Shown: positions 35,433 through 44,722, numbered from the stretch's first letter. The stretch: 64,000 nucleotides of DNA from Bacilli bacterium (GCA_017626405.1 JAGAIS010000001.1:62001-126000); one strand, 5' to 3'. Translations and numbers: made by a program. Notes: a model not told the origin generated them from the letters alone.

Positions 35433-36123
35433 TTTATATGACTATGATTATAAGATATATCAGAATTCTGATTATTTTAAATTCTCTTTAGATTCTGTAT
35501 TATTAGCTGAATTTGTTGATTTAAAAAGTGGTCAAAATGAAATACTAGATCTTTGCAGTGGAAATGCACCAATTCCAATGATTTTATCAAAAAAGTTTGG
35601 AGATAAGATTCATATTACTGGAGTTGAGATTCAAGACAGTATTTATGATTTGGGTATAAAATCAATTGAGTATAATAAAATACATAATATAGAATTTATT
35701 AGGGAAGATGTTAATAATCTTCCAATAGTACTTAAGAATAAGAGATATAATATTATTACTTGTAATCCTCCATACTTCAAAGTTAATGAAACTAACTATA
35801 TTAATGATAATGAAATAAAGGCAATTGCAAGACATGAAATTAAAGTTACTATAGATGACATTGCAAAAGTATCTTCTAAACTACTTGAAAATCAGGGTTA
35901 TTTGTATTTAGTTCATAGATCTCTGAGATTAGTTGATGTTATTAAATCATTAGGCAATTATAATTTTGGTATTAAGAGAATTGTTCCTATATATAGTAAG
36001 AAGAATGCAAATGCCAATTTATTTTTAATTGAAGCTATCTATAATGGCAAAGATTATGTTACAATAGATTCTCCAGTTTATTTGGATGAATTAACTACTT
36101 ATAAAGATTTGTTTAGGAAGTGA
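35404..36123 (+). CDS. tRNA1(Val) (adenine37-N6)-methyltransferase-like (YabB)
   Basis: 239 residues, SAM-dependent. FKFSLDSVLLAEFV, ILDLCSGNAPIPMIL (motif I) and the catalytic CNPPYF are those of the TrmN6/YabB family. The start at 35404 has GGAG 10 nt upstream; the frame opens 15 nt earlier. It overlaps ricT and is followed by pth. In Bacillus yabB also follows the ricT region. Confidence 0.85.
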   Translation: MNTNLIELNDLYDYDYKIYQNSDYFKFSLDSVLLAEFVDLKSGQNEILDLCSGNAPIPMILSKKFGDKIHITGVEIQDSIYDLGIKSIEYNKIHNIEFIREDVNNLPIVLKNKRYNIITCNPPYFKVNETNYINDNEIKAIARHEIKVTIDDIAKVSSKLLENQGYLYLVHRSLRLVDVIKSLGNYNFGIKRIVPIYSKKNANANLFLIEAIYNGKDYVTIDSPVYLDELTTYKDLFRK

Positions 36124-36127
36124 TTAT

Positions 36128-36673
36128 ATGAAATTAGTATTTGGACTTGGAAATCCTGGTAGTGAATATGCTAATACTAGACATAATATAGGTTTTATCA
36201 TGCTTGATGATTATATTGGCGAGTATAAGTGGTCTAAAAAATTTAATGGCTTATATATTGAAAAGAATATTAATGGTGAAAAATATGTTTTTGTTAAACC
36301 GCTTTCTTTTATGAATTTATCGGGTGGTGTTGTCAGTTCTTTTGTTAATTATTATAAAGTTAGTTATAAAGATATAATTGTTATTCATGATGATTTAGAT
36401 TTACCGTTTGGGAAAATTAGAATTAAAGTAAATTCTTCAGCTGGTGGTCACAATGGGGTTAAAGATATTATTAAATCTTTAAATACACAAGAGTTTATGA
36501 GAATTAAAGTCGGAATATCAAATAATAAAAATATTGATACTAAAGATTATGTTCTAGGTAATTTTTCTAAATCTGATTTAAAAATTATAAAAGATATTGA
36601 AAAAGAAGTGTTTGAAATTATAGAAAATTTTGATTATGACAATATTGATAGTTTAATGAATAAATATAATTAG
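36128..36673 (+). CDS. pth: Peptidyl-tRNA hydrolase
   Basis: Recycles peptidyl-tRNAs dropped by ribosomes. 181 residues. FGLGNPGSEYANTRHNIGF includes the catalytic His; FVKPLSFMNLSGG and HDDLDLPFGKIRIK with the conserved Asp; SAGGHNGVKDII is also intact. Lies before mfd, as spoVC does in Bacillus. Confidence 0.96.
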   Translation: MKLVFGLGNPGSEYANTRHNIGFIMLDDYIGEYKWSKKFNGLYIEKNINGEKYVFVKPLSFMNLSGGVVSSFVNYYKVSYKDIIVIHDDLDLPFGKIRIKVNSSAGGHNGVKDIIKSLNTQEFMRIKVGISNNKNIDTKDYVLGNFSKSDLKIIKDIEKEVFEIIENFDYDNIDSLMNKYN

Positions 36674-36681
36674 GGGATAAT

Positions 36682-39600
36682 ATGGATTATTTAAATGATT
36701 TATTTAAATTTGAGAATGAAAGTATTGTATGTGGGTTATCTAGTGAATTAACAATTTTATATTATCTTAAATATTTTGAAAGTCATGATGATAATGTATT
36801 AATTGTCACTAATTCTCTTTATGATGCCAATAAAATATTTCGTGCATTAAAAACATACACAGACGATGTATGTCTTTTTCCGATGGATGATTTTTTAGCA
36901 TCTGTAGCTATTGCTATATCCCCAGATCTAAAAGTTACTAGATTAGAGACTCTTGAACATATTAAGAAAAACAAAAAAACAATTGTTGTAACTAATTTAA
37001 TGGGATATTTGAGATATCTACCTAATATGAATCAGGAAAACATATTTAATGTAGAGATTATAAAGAATAAGGAGATAGATAGGGAAAAGTTAATTAATAC
37101 TCTAGATCTATTTGGTTATAATCGTGATTCTTTAGTTACTTCAACAGGTGAATATGCAATACGTGGCTATATTATTGATATTTTTCCAATTGAAGAAAGT
37201 CATCCAATTAGACTCGAATTTTTTGGTGATGAAATAGACTCAATAAGATATTTTGATGAGGAGACTCAATTGTCAATTGATGAGATGTCTAGTTATAAAA
37301 TTTTACCATTTGATGAAATAGATACTAAAGTGCATAGTTCTTTGGTAGATTACTTGGAAAATCCATTTGTTTTCTTTGTCGATGAACATCAGATATTAAA
37401 TGGTTATGAAAAGATATGTAATGATATTATTGAATATAAAAATTCTAAAGATATTGAATCGGATATTTCTTATATGTTTCAAATAGAAGAAATAAATGTT
37501 AAAAAGTTTATTAAAATAGAGACAATAAACAATTTAGATGGAACAATTATATATAATTCTAAACCAGCTTTAAAGTTTAAGGGTAATTATGATTATTTTA
37601 AAGATTATTGTAATGAGAACAAGAATAAATATTTAGTTATATACTTATCTAAACAAAATCAAATAGAGCATATTTCTGAATTATTTGATAAAGAAATACT
37701 AAATATAAATTCTATTAAAAAGGGATATATTAACATTATAAATAAAAAAATTAATGAAGGTTTTATTATAAATGATTACATTGTTATTTCAGAATATGAT
37801 ATCGATGATGTTCAAGTAATTAATACATTTAAGAATAATTTTAAAATAGGTAGAAAAGTCAAGAGTTTTGATGATTTAAAGATAGGTGATTATGTAGTTC
37901 ATACTGCTCATGGTATTGGTGTTTATGGAGGAATTGTTCCTATTACTAAATCTGGTATGATAAGAGATTATATAATGATTAATTATATGGGAAATGATAA
38001 AGTATATATTCCTGTTGAGAAAATAAATACTATTTATAAATATGGAGATAAAGATGGTGTCCAACCAAAAATAAATAGTCTTAATTCTACTTCTTGGGCT
38101 AAAACTAAGATGAAAGTTAGAAATAAGATAAAAGATATCAGTGATGAACTAATAAAATTATATGCATCTCGTGCTAGCATAAAAGGGGCTTCTTATGTGG
38201 ATTTTCCCGAAGAGGAGATGTTTAAATCTTATTTTGAATATAATGAAACAAGTGATCAATTAAAATGTATTAATGAAATTGATAAAGATTTATCTAGTGC
38301 GATTCCGATGGATAGATTACTATGTGGAGATGTTGGATTTGGTAAAACTGAAGTTGCTTTTAGAGGAATGTTTAAAACTATTTTAAATGGTTATCAAGTT
38401 GTTTATCTTTGTCCGACAACTTTATTATCTAGACAGCAATATTATAATGCGTTAGATAGATTTAGAGAGTTTCCTGTATCGATTGCTCTTCTAAATAGAT
38501 TTACTACTCCAAAAGAGGTAAAGCGAATTTATGAAGGTTTAAAGAATGGAACAATTGATATTGTATTTGGTACTCATAAAGTATTGAATAAAGATATTGT
38601 TTTTAAAAATTTGGGTTTGCTCGTTGTTGATGAGGAACAGAGATTTGGTGTAACACATAAGGAAAGAATAAAAGAATTAAGAAAAGATGTAAATGTCTTA
38701 ACTCTATCAGCAACACCAATTCCTAGAACTTTGAAGATGGCTATGAGTGGTATAAGAGATTTATCAATAATTGATACTGCACCAATCAATAGATATCCTG
38801 TACAGACTTATGTAGTTGAAGAAAATGATTTTTTAGTTAAAGATGCTATAGTTAAGGAACTTACGAGAAATGGTCAAGTATTTATTCTATATAATAAAGT
38901 TGCTTCTATCGAAGATATTAGGTCAAGATATCAAGCTTTAGTTCCGGAAGCACGAATGGTAATTGCTCATGGACAAATGGATAAAACAGATTTAGAAAAT
39001 ATTGTAAGTGACTTTGTCGATTATAAATACGATGTATTAATTTGTACTACAATTATCGAAACGGGAATTGATATTCCTAATGTTAATACTTTAATTGTTA
39101 TTGATGCTGATAACTTTGGACTTTCACAGTTATATCAATTAAGAGGCCGTGTTGGTAGAAGTGATAAAATTGCTTATGCTTATCTAATGTATAAACCACA
39201 GAAGATATTAACAGAGACAGCTATTAAAAGATTAGAGTCCATTAAAGATTTCACTGAACTTGGAAGTGGCTATAAGATTGCTATGAGAGATTTATCTATA
39301 AGAGGTGCTGGAGATTTATTAGGATCTGAACAGGCGGGATTTATCGATACAATTGGAATAGAACTATATACTCAAATGGTAAACGATGAGATTAAAAAGA
39401 TTAAAGGTGAATTTATAGAAGAAAAAGAAGATCTTGATAGTCCTCTAATAGAAGTAAGCAATCACATTGATGATGAAATAGCTAGTGAAGAATCTATAAA
39501 AATTGAAATTCACAAATTAATAAATGGTATAACTGATCAGGAATCACTTGATAATGTTAAAAAAGAGATAAAGGATAGATTTGGTGTCATTACAGATCAA

Positions 39601-39891
39601 ATGGATATATATATGCATCAAGAGTGGTTTGAGTATCTTGCTAATAAGCTTGGAATAAAGAGAGTAAGACAGACAGAATCTTTAATTGAATTGGAGATCC
39701 CTGAAGATATCTCTAATAGGTTAGAAGGAGATAAATTATTCCTAGTTGTTTATAATATTAATCCTCGATTTAAACTAAGTTATCGTATGAAAAAAATCTA
39801 TATTTCACTTCCAATAGTAAATCTTGAGAAACATTTTATATATTATGAAGTAAGATTATTGAATGAAATAATAAATATGTTAAATATATAG
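36682..39891 (+). CDS. mfd: Transcription-repair coupling factor Mfd
   Basis: Removes stalled RNA polymerase and recruits UvrA. 1069 residues. N-terminal UvrB-like domains, the polymerase-interaction domain at about 390-460 (VVHTAHGIGVYGG), motor with GDVGFGKTEVAFRG, DEEQRFGV, SATPIPRTLKMAMSG and QLRGRVGRSD, and the C-terminal TRCF domain. Length slightly below the usual ~1150. Confidence 0.96.
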   Translation: MDYLNDLFKFENESIVCGLSSELTILYYLKYFESHDDNVLIVTNSLYDANKIFRALKTYTDDVCLFPMDDFLASVAIAISPDLKVTRLETLEHIKKNKKTIVVTNLMGYLRYLPNMNQENIFNVEIIKNKEIDREKLINTLDLFGYNRDSLVTSTGEYAIRGYIIDIFPIEESHPIRLEFFGDEIDSIRYFDEETQLSIDEMSSYKILPFDEIDTKVHSSLVDYLENPFVFFVDEHQILNGYEKICNDIIEYKNSKDIESDISYMFQIEEINVKKFIKIETINNLDGTIIYNSKPALKFKGNYDYFKDYCNENKNKYLVIYLSKQNQIEHISELFDKEILNINSIKKGYINIINKKINEGFIINDYIVISEYDIDDVQVINTFKNNFKIGRKVKSFDDLKIGDYVVHTAHGIGVYGGIVPITKSGMIRDYIMINYMGNDKVYIPVEKINTIYKYGDKDGVQPKINSLNSTSWAKTKMKVRNKIKDISDELIKLYASRASIKGASYVDFPEEEMFKSYFEYNETSDQLKCINEIDKDLSSAIPMDRLLCGDVGFGKTEVAFRGMFKTILNGYQVVYLCPTTLLSRQQYYNALDRFREFPVSIALLNRFTTPKEVKRIYEGLKNGTIDIVFGTHKVLNKDIVFKNLGLLVVDEEQRFGVTHKERIKELRKDVNVLTLSATPIPRTLKMAMSGIRDLSIIDTAPINRYPVQTYVVEENDFLVKDAIVKELTRNGQVFILYNKVASIEDIRSRYQALVPEARMVIAHGQMDKTDLENIVSDFVDYKYDVLICTTIIETGIDIPNVNTLIVIDADNFGLSQLYQLRGRVGRSDKIAYAYLMYKPQKILTETAIKRLESIKDFTELGSGYKIAMRDLSIRGAGDLLGSEQAGFIDTIGIELYTQMVNDEIKKIKGEFIEEKEDLDSPLIEVSNHIDDEIASEESIKIEIHKLINGITDQESLDNVKKEIKDRFGVITDQMDIYMHQEWFEYLANKLGIKRVRQTESLIELEIPEDISNRLEGDKLFLVVYNINPRFKLSYRMKKIYISLPIVNLEKHFIYYEVRLLNEIINMLNI

Positions 39892-39904
39892 TAGATTTTT
39901 ATTG

Positions 39905-39933
39905 TTGAAAAGAAATAAGAATTATGTTATATT
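39905..39933 (+). promoter_or_regulatory. Promoter of the T-box/metG operon
   Basis: TTGAAA (39905-39910), 17 bp, TATATT (39928-39933), with TG one base before the -10. Confidence 0.65.
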
Positions 39934-39944
39934 AACATTGTTAA

Positions 39945-40133
39945 ACAGCGAAGGAAAGAAGCTAAATAGAACTATTACAAGAGAGTTTGATTAGGTGAAA
40001 GCAAACATAGTGAAGTTTAGTCGAATGGGTCTGGAGTTTAAATCGTGATATCGCGTTAAGATGATGAGTGCATGATAAGTCATGAAGTAGGGTGGTACCG
40101 CCTAATTGGTCCCTATATTCGTGGCTTTTTTTT
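39945..40133 (+). promoter_or_regulatory. T-box riboswitch, probably for methionine tRNA
   Basis: Leader of nudix-metG. The T-box core AGGGTGGTACCGC is at 40089-40101; the antiterminator AGGG-TGGT-ACC pairs with GGT-CCCT at 40108-40114, leaving the UGGN bulge that meets the tRNA CCA end. Stem I region holds AGAGAG, AGGTG and TCGAATGGGTCTGG, where the specifier can be read as ATG (Met), which fits the downstream metG; TGG is one base out of step. Before the T-run (40126-40133) a long stem GTCATGAA.GTAGGG/CCCTAT.TTCGTGGC can form. Confidence 0.85.
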
Positions 40134-40151
40134 ATTTAGGAGGTGGATAAT

Positions 40152-40595
40152 ATGCCGGGAGTTGGACTTGGAGTTATTATTTTAAATGATGAAAATAAAG
40201 TCCTATTGATACTTAGAAATGATGATCCAGCTTTAGCAGATAGTGATATGCGACTTGAGGGAACATGGACATTACCTGCAGGTAAGATAAAGACAAATGA
40301 GACGATATTTGAAGCTGCTATTAGAAAAGTATTACAAGAAGTAAATCTAGAAATATCGGATTTAGAAATAGTTTCTATTGCCGATGATATTAATGAATAT
40401 GCACATTTTGTAACTATTGGAATATTAGCTCATAATTATGATGGTAATATTACACTAGGCGATACAAAAGAACATGTTGCATATGATTATTATGATTTAG
40501 ATAATTTACCCGACAATTTGTGTTTGCCATCTAAGAAAATATTAGATAATTATTTAAAAAAAAGATTATATAAGGAGGAAAAATATGACAGATAA
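40152..40595 (+). CDS. Nudix-family protein with a degenerate Nudix box
   Basis: 147 residues from the ATG at 40152 (AGGAGG 8 nt upstream; a GTG at 40143 overlaps it). Nudix fold: VGLGVIILNDENKVLLILRND, WTLPAGKIKTNETIFEAAIRKVLQEVNLEI. The box reads G-x5-E-x7-RKVLQEVNL in place of REUxEExGU, so one of the metal-binding glutamates is Gln and the Gly is Asn. Hydrolase activity is therefore doubtful. Cotranscribed with metG (11-nt overlap) under the T-box. Substrate unknown. Confidence 0.75.
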   Translation: MPGVGLGVIILNDENKVLLILRNDDPALADSDMRLEGTWTLPAGKIKTNETIFEAAIRKVLQEVNLEISDLEIVSIADDINEYAHFVTIGILAHNYDGNITLGDTKEHVAYDYYDLDNLPDNLCLPSKKILDNYLKKRLYKEEKYDR

Positions 40596-42123
40596 AAAGT
40601 TTTATATAACAACACCTATTTATTATCCTAGTGCTAATTTTCATATAGGTCATTGTTATACAACAATAATTGCTGATGCAATTGCAAGATATAAAAGACA
40701 AAATGGATATGATACATTCTTCTTAACTGGTTCTGATGAACACGGTTTAAAAATTGAGAAGAAGGCACAAGAGGCTGGAGTTACTCCTAAAGAGTATGTC
40801 GATAAAATAATTGAAAATGCTAAAGATTTATGGGCAAGTTTAGGAATATCTTATGATAAGTTTATTAGAACGACAGATGAAGAACATGTAGTAACTGTTC
40901 AAAAAATATTTAAACGTCTATATGATCAAGGAGACATATATAAAGGAGAGTATTCAGGCCTTTATTGTACGCCTTGTGAATCCTTTTGGACTGAATCTCA
41001 GTTAGTTGATGGCAAGTGTCCTGATTGTGGTAGAGATGTAGAGGAAGCTCATGAAGAGGCGTATTTCTTCAAATTGAGCAAATATGCTGATAGATTAGTT
41101 GAATATATTGAATCACATCCAGAATTCATTCAACCAGTTACTAGAAAAAATGAAATGATTAATAATTTCATTAAACCGGGACTTGAAGATTTATGTGTTT
41201 CACGTACAAGTTTTACTTGGGGAGTTCCTGTATCATTCGATGAAAAACATGTAGTATATGTTTGGATTGATGCTCTAAGCAATTATATTAGTGCTTTAGG
41301 ATATTTAAGTGATAATGATGAATTATTCAAGAAATTTTGGCCTGCAGACTTACATATAGTTGGAAAAGAAATAGTTAGATTTCATACCATTATATGGCCA
41401 ATCATGTTAATGGCACTAGATTTACCATTGCCAAAACAAGTATTTGGTCATGGATGGTTAGTAATTGATGGAGGTAAAATATCTAAGAGTTCAGGTAACT
41501 ATAAAGACCCAAGAGAATATATTGAGGCTTATGGAAAAGATGCTGTTAGATATTTTGTCTTAAGAGAAGTTCCTTTTGGAAATGACGGAAATTTCTCAGA
41601 AAGTGCACTTATAAATCGTACAAATACAGATTTAGCTAATGTATTGGGTAATTTAGTTAATAGAACTATTGCAATGAACAAGAAATATTTTGATAATGTT
41701 GTTGTTAAAAGTGATGATAAAACAGAATTTGATGATGACTTAATTAATGTGGCATTAACTGCTAAAGAAAATGTCGATAAATACATGAGTGAATTAAAAG
41801 TACCTGAAGCAATAGATTCAGTAATGGAGATTTTTAAAAGATGTAATAAGTATATCGATGAAACTACTCCATGGATATTAGCTAAAGATGAAAGTCGTCA
41901 AGATGAACTTAAGACAGTTATATATAACTTGCTTGAGTCAATAAGAATTGGTGCAGTTCTATTAAATCCATTCTTACCTGATACTAGTAACGAGATATTT
42001 AGACAACTTAATACTAATGTAGTTGATATTGATACTATATCTCAATTTGGTGGATTAGTTGTTGGTGAATCTTTAAATGATCCAGTGCCATTGTTTAAAA
42101 GAATTGAAATAACGGAAGAATAA
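40585..42123 (+). CDS. metG: Methionyl-tRNA synthetase
   Basis: 512 residues. HIGH-type site SANFHIGHCYTT, zinc knuckle CTPCESFW....CPDCGRD, KMSKS-type GGKISKSSGN, and the anticodon-binding helical domain to the end. It lacks the C-terminal EMAP/Trbp111-like tRNA-binding domain found in the ~650-residue Bacillus enzyme. AGGAGG upstream lies within the end of the nudix gene. Confidence 0.96.
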   Translation: MTDKKFYITTPIYYPSANFHIGHCYTTIIADAIARYKRQNGYDTFFLTGSDEHGLKIEKKAQEAGVTPKEYVDKIIENAKDLWASLGISYDKFIRTTDEEHVVTVQKIFKRLYDQGDIYKGEYSGLYCTPCESFWTESQLVDGKCPDCGRDVEEAHEEAYFFKLSKYADRLVEYIESHPEFIQPVTRKNEMINNFIKPGLEDLCVSRTSFTWGVPVSFDEKHVVYVWIDALSNYISALGYLSDNDELFKKFWPADLHIVGKEIVRFHTIIWPIMLMALDLPLPKQVFGHGWLVIDGGKISKSSGNYKDPREYIEAYGKDAVRYFVLREVPFGNDGNFSESALINRTNTDLANVLGNLVNRTIAMNKKYFDNVVVKSDDKTEFDDDLINVALTAKENVDKYMSELKVPEAIDSVMEIFKRCNKYIDETTPWILAKDESRQDELKTVIYNLLESIRIGAVLLNPFLPDTSNEIFRQLNTNVVDIDTISQFGGLVVGESLNDPVPLFKRIEITEE

Positions 42124-42140
42124 GTTAATTATTCTTCTTT
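42115..42140 (+). terminator. Terminator of metG
   Basis: GAAGAATAA-GTTAA-TTATTCTTC then TTT; the stem includes the metG stop codon. Confidence 0.7.
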
Positions 42141-42164
42141 TATCTTTTCATTTGGAGGTGAAAT

Positions 42165-42914
42165 ATGTTAACAGATACTCATTGTCATTTATTTAAGGAG
42201 TATTTTAGCGATTTAGATAAAGTAATAAAAGATGCTAATGATGTAGGAGTTATGCGCTTTATTTCAGCATCTGATAATTTAAAATCCATTGATGAAATGA
42301 TTGATCTTTCGTATAAATATGATAATGTCTATATTGCTATTGGAATACATCCAGAAAATTGTGAAGAAGATTTAAGAGAACTTGAAAAAGTATTAGAAAG
42401 TAATAAATCAAATAAAAAAATTGTTGCTATTGGAGAAATCGGTTTGGACTATTACTATGGAAAAGAAACTAGGGATCGCCAATTGGAGGTATTTGATTAT
42501 CAATTAAGTTTAGCAGAAAAATATAATTTACCTGTTGTAATTCATAGTAGAGAGGCAACATTAGATACTATTAATTGCCTTAAAAATCACAATGTTCGTG
42601 GAGTTATTCATTGCTTTAGCGGAAGTAAGGAAACAGCTTTTGAGTATATTAAAATGGGATTTTATATTGGTGTTGGTGGAGTTATGACTTTTAAGAATTC
42701 AAAATTAGATGAAACAATTAAAGAATTACCATTAGATAGAATAGTATTAGAAACTGATTCCCCATATTTAACTCCTGAACCTTTTAGAAAATATTCCAAT
42801 GAACCTAAATATATTAGAACTATTGCCGAATATTTGTCTCGTATTAAGAATATAGATATTAGTGAAGTAGAAAAAGTAACGGAAAATAGCGTATCGGAAA
42901 TATTTTTTATATAA
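42165..42914 (+). CDS. tatD: TatD-family metal-dependent deoxyribonuclease
   Basis: 249 residues, TIM-barrel hydrolase. LTDTHCHL, AIGEIGLDYYYGKE, VVIHSREA, GVIHCFSGS and LETDSPYLTPEP carry the metal ligands. In Bacillus (yabD) it likewise follows metS. TTGGAGGTG precedes the start. Confidence 0.94.
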   Translation: MLTDTHCHLFKEYFSDLDKVIKDANDVGVMRFISASDNLKSIDEMIDLSYKYDNVYIAIGIHPENCEEDLRELEKVLESNKSNKKIVAIGEIGLDYYYGKETRDRQLEVFDYQLSLAEKYNLPVVIHSREATLDTINCLKNHNVRGVIHCFSGSKETAFEYIKMGFYIGVGGVMTFKNSKLDETIKELPLDRIVLETDSPYLTPEPFRKYSNEPKYIRTIAEYLSRIKNIDISEVEKVTENSVSEIFFI

Positions 42915-42929
42915 AGTTTATGTAAAATA

Positions 42930-42958
42930 TTTACTTTACTCTTGCATTTTGCTATAAT
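42930..42958 (+). promoter_or_regulatory. Promoter of the 3D-type exported protein
   Basis: TTTACT (42930-42935), 17 bp, TATAAT (42953-42958), TGC directly before the -10. Confidence 0.65.
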
Positions 42959-42979
42959 TCAAATATAAGGTGATAGTAA

Positions 42980-43525
42980 ATGAACAATGTGAAAACAAAA
43001 ATATTAAAAGCATCAAAGTTGATATTATTAATAGCTATCGTATTTACTGTACAAAAAGTAAATGTTGTATCTTCTGTTGATAAATTAAGTAATCAAAATT
43101 TAAATAAGACGATTGACTTATCAGCGATGGCAATAAAGGTAAACGAAATAGCTATGAATGACAGATACTATCCATTAGATACATTTACTGGTGATTTAAC
43201 TGGTTATGTAGCTAATTGTCCATTATGTAGCGGTTATTTAGCTTGTAATGGTGATTATATGGTAAATAAAGATTCAGTATATAATGATTTAGAATATGGC
43301 AACGTTAAGATTGTTGCATCTAGCAAAAACTTGCCTTGTGGTTCTATTGTAACTTTTGATTCAATAGATAATAGCGGTTCTAAATCTGTAGCTATTGTTC
43401 TTGATCGTGGAGTTTTAGGTAATGATTTGGATTTACTTGTAAATACTTATGATGAAGCAATTAAAAATGTCGGTAGAAGAAAGATAAGTTATGACGTTTT
43501 AAGATTTGGTTGGGAAAGACAATAA
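42980..43525 (+). CDS. Exported 3D-domain-like protein in the yabE/rpfB position
   Basis: 181 residues with a signal or anchor at about 12-30. From residue 68 the pattern FTGDLTGYVANCPLCSGYLACNGDY, VKIVASSKNLPCGSIVTF, SVAIVLDRGVLGNDLDLLVNTYDEAIKNVGRRKISYDVL resembles the 3D (double-psi beta-barrel) domain of YabE/RpfB-type muralytic proteins. The usual three Asp are only partly kept (LDRG, DLDLLV). Four Cys (CPLC, C, PC) may form disulfides. It follows tatD as yabE does in Bacillus, but the G5/DUF348 domains are absent. Confidence 0.6.
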   Translation: MNNVKTKILKASKLILLIAIVFTVQKVNVVSSVDKLSNQNLNKTIDLSAMAIKVNEIAMNDRYYPLDTFTGDLTGYVANCPLCSGYLACNGDYMVNKDSVYNDLEYGNVKIVASSKNLPCGSIVTFDSIDNSGSKSVAIVLDRGVLGNDLDLLVNTYDEAIKNVGRRKISYDVLRFGWERQ

Positions 43526-43550
43526 GAATTACTTTTGGTAATTCTTTTTT
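43525..43550 (+). terminator. Terminator of the 3D-type gene
   Basis: AGAATTAC-TTTTG-GTAATTCT followed by TTTTT. Confidence 0.85.
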
Positions 43551-43597
43551 ATTTCTATAATTTACTTTTTTATGTATAATTAAGATAGGTGATGGTA

Positions 43598-44143
43598 ATG
43601 AAAAAAATTCTATCAATTATATCTAAAGTTATACTTTATCTATTTATAACTATTATTGTAGGAACTATTTTATTATTGTCTATATTTTTAGCAACTAATT
43701 TATTAACTAAATCAAATAATAAACCATTAATTTCTATTTATACTATCATTAGTCCTAGTATGGAACCTGTAATTAAGATATATGATTGTATTATTGTTAC
43801 TAGAGTTAATGATGATCTTGAATTAAAAGAAAATGATATTATTACATTTTATTCGGATTATGTGGATTCTGATGGGTACACTATAACACATAGAGTAATA
43901 AAAAAATATGAGGAAGATGGAAAGACCCACTACATAACTAAGGGCGATAATAACTTGAATCAAGATGAAGGGTCTATTACCATAGATAATATAGTAGGTA
44001 AAACAGTTATGATTATTCCTCAAATAGGAAGATTTGAGTTCTTTTTTACTTCAATCTATGGTTGGTTAATAATTGTATGTATACCTTTAGTTGGTTTTAT
44101 CATCTACCATCTATTTAGACTTATTAGATTATTAAGAAAATAA
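43598..44143 (+). CDS. SipW-like (S26B) signal peptidase
   Basis: 181 residues, membrane helices at about 8-32 and 152-175. Catalytic Ser in ISPSMEPVI and catalytic His in YTITHRVIKKY: the Ser-His pair of the ER/archaeal-type S26B enzymes (SipW), in place of the Ser-Lys of ordinary LepB. ITKGDNNLNQDEGSI is also typical. Start at 43598 since AGG is 8 nt upstream; GTG/ATG codons just before overlap it. SipW enzymes usually serve one or a few neighbouring substrates; the next gene is a candidate. Confidence 0.85.
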   Translation: MKKILSIISKVILYLFITIIVGTILLLSIFLATNLLTKSNNKPLISIYTIISPSMEPVIKIYDCIIVTRVNDDLELKENDIITFYSDYVDSDGYTITHRVIKKYEEDGKTHYITKGDNNLNQDEGSITIDNIVGKTVMIIPQIGRFEFFFTSIYGWLIIVCIPLVGFIIYHLFRLIRLLRK

Positions 44144-44159
44144 TATAATTTTTAAAAAA

Positions 44160-44188
44160 TTGACTAAAATACCCTTTTAATATATAAT
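44160..44188 (+). promoter_or_regulatory. Promoter of the exported protein gene at 44215
   Basis: TTGACT (44160-44165), 17 bp, TATAAT (44183-44188): a strong match. Confidence 0.75.
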
Positions 44189-44214
44189 ATTTCCCACGAA
44201 AAGGGGATTTTGGG

Positions 44215-44700
44215 ATGGAAAGAAGTATGTTCAATTCCATTATATCGATCACTACAGCATTGATTATTTTAGTATCTTCATTTTTCTTATGGCAACAATT
44301 TAATAATGAAGAAGGTATGTTAATTGCTGAATCTTATGGAGAATTGCCACTTTCTATAAAAGACAATAATTATGATAATTTTCTCTATGGAGAATCTATT
44401 CAGGAAGAAGAAATTATTATAAATTATAAGAATATGAATAATATAAATAGAAAAGAGAAATTTTATTTAATAGTCGATCCGACAAGTTCAATTAATGAGT
44501 TGGATTTATCTTTTACTATAAATGGTACTAAATATAATATAAATGAACTTAAAAGTGAGATAAATAATGGATATAGATGTTATTTTATCGAAACGTTAAA
44601 CTTTAATGCATATGAAGAAAAAAAATTAAATATTAACTTTGAAAGAAAAAATGATATAAGTAATAATTCATATATACTTTATAGTTTTCAAATAATATAA
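44215..44700 (+). CDS. Uncharacterised exported protein, possible SipW substrate
   Basis: 161 residues. N-terminal hydrophobic stretch (about residues 6-27, ITTALIILVSSFFLW) and an outside part rich in beta pattern (FYLIVDPTSSINELDLSFTI, YRCYFIETLNFNAYEEKKLNINF), recalling small camelysin/TasA-like or pilin-like proteins. No family could be assigned. The strong promoter, the ribosome site GGGG and the position 72 bp after the SipW-like peptidase suggest a secreted surface protein. Inference only. Confidence 0.5.
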   Translation: MERSMFNSIISITTALIILVSSFFLWQQFNNEEGMLIAESYGELPLSIKDNNYDNFLYGESIQEEEIIINYKNMNNINRKEKFYLIVDPTSSINELDLSFTINGTKYNINELKSEINNGYRCYFIETLNFNAYEEKKLNINFERKNDISNNSYILYSFQII

Positions 44701-44722
44701 AAAAGGCTTAATAAGCCTTTTT
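44698..44722. terminator. Bidirectional terminator
   Basis: AAAAGGCTT-AAT-AAGCCTTTT between two converging genes, with T-runs on both strands. Confidence 0.85.

Noticed and set aside
41202..41217. Further parS inside metG (GTTTCACGT)
   Set aside because: Only the left half matches; the right half reads ACAAG. It is coding sequence for a conserved part of MetG.
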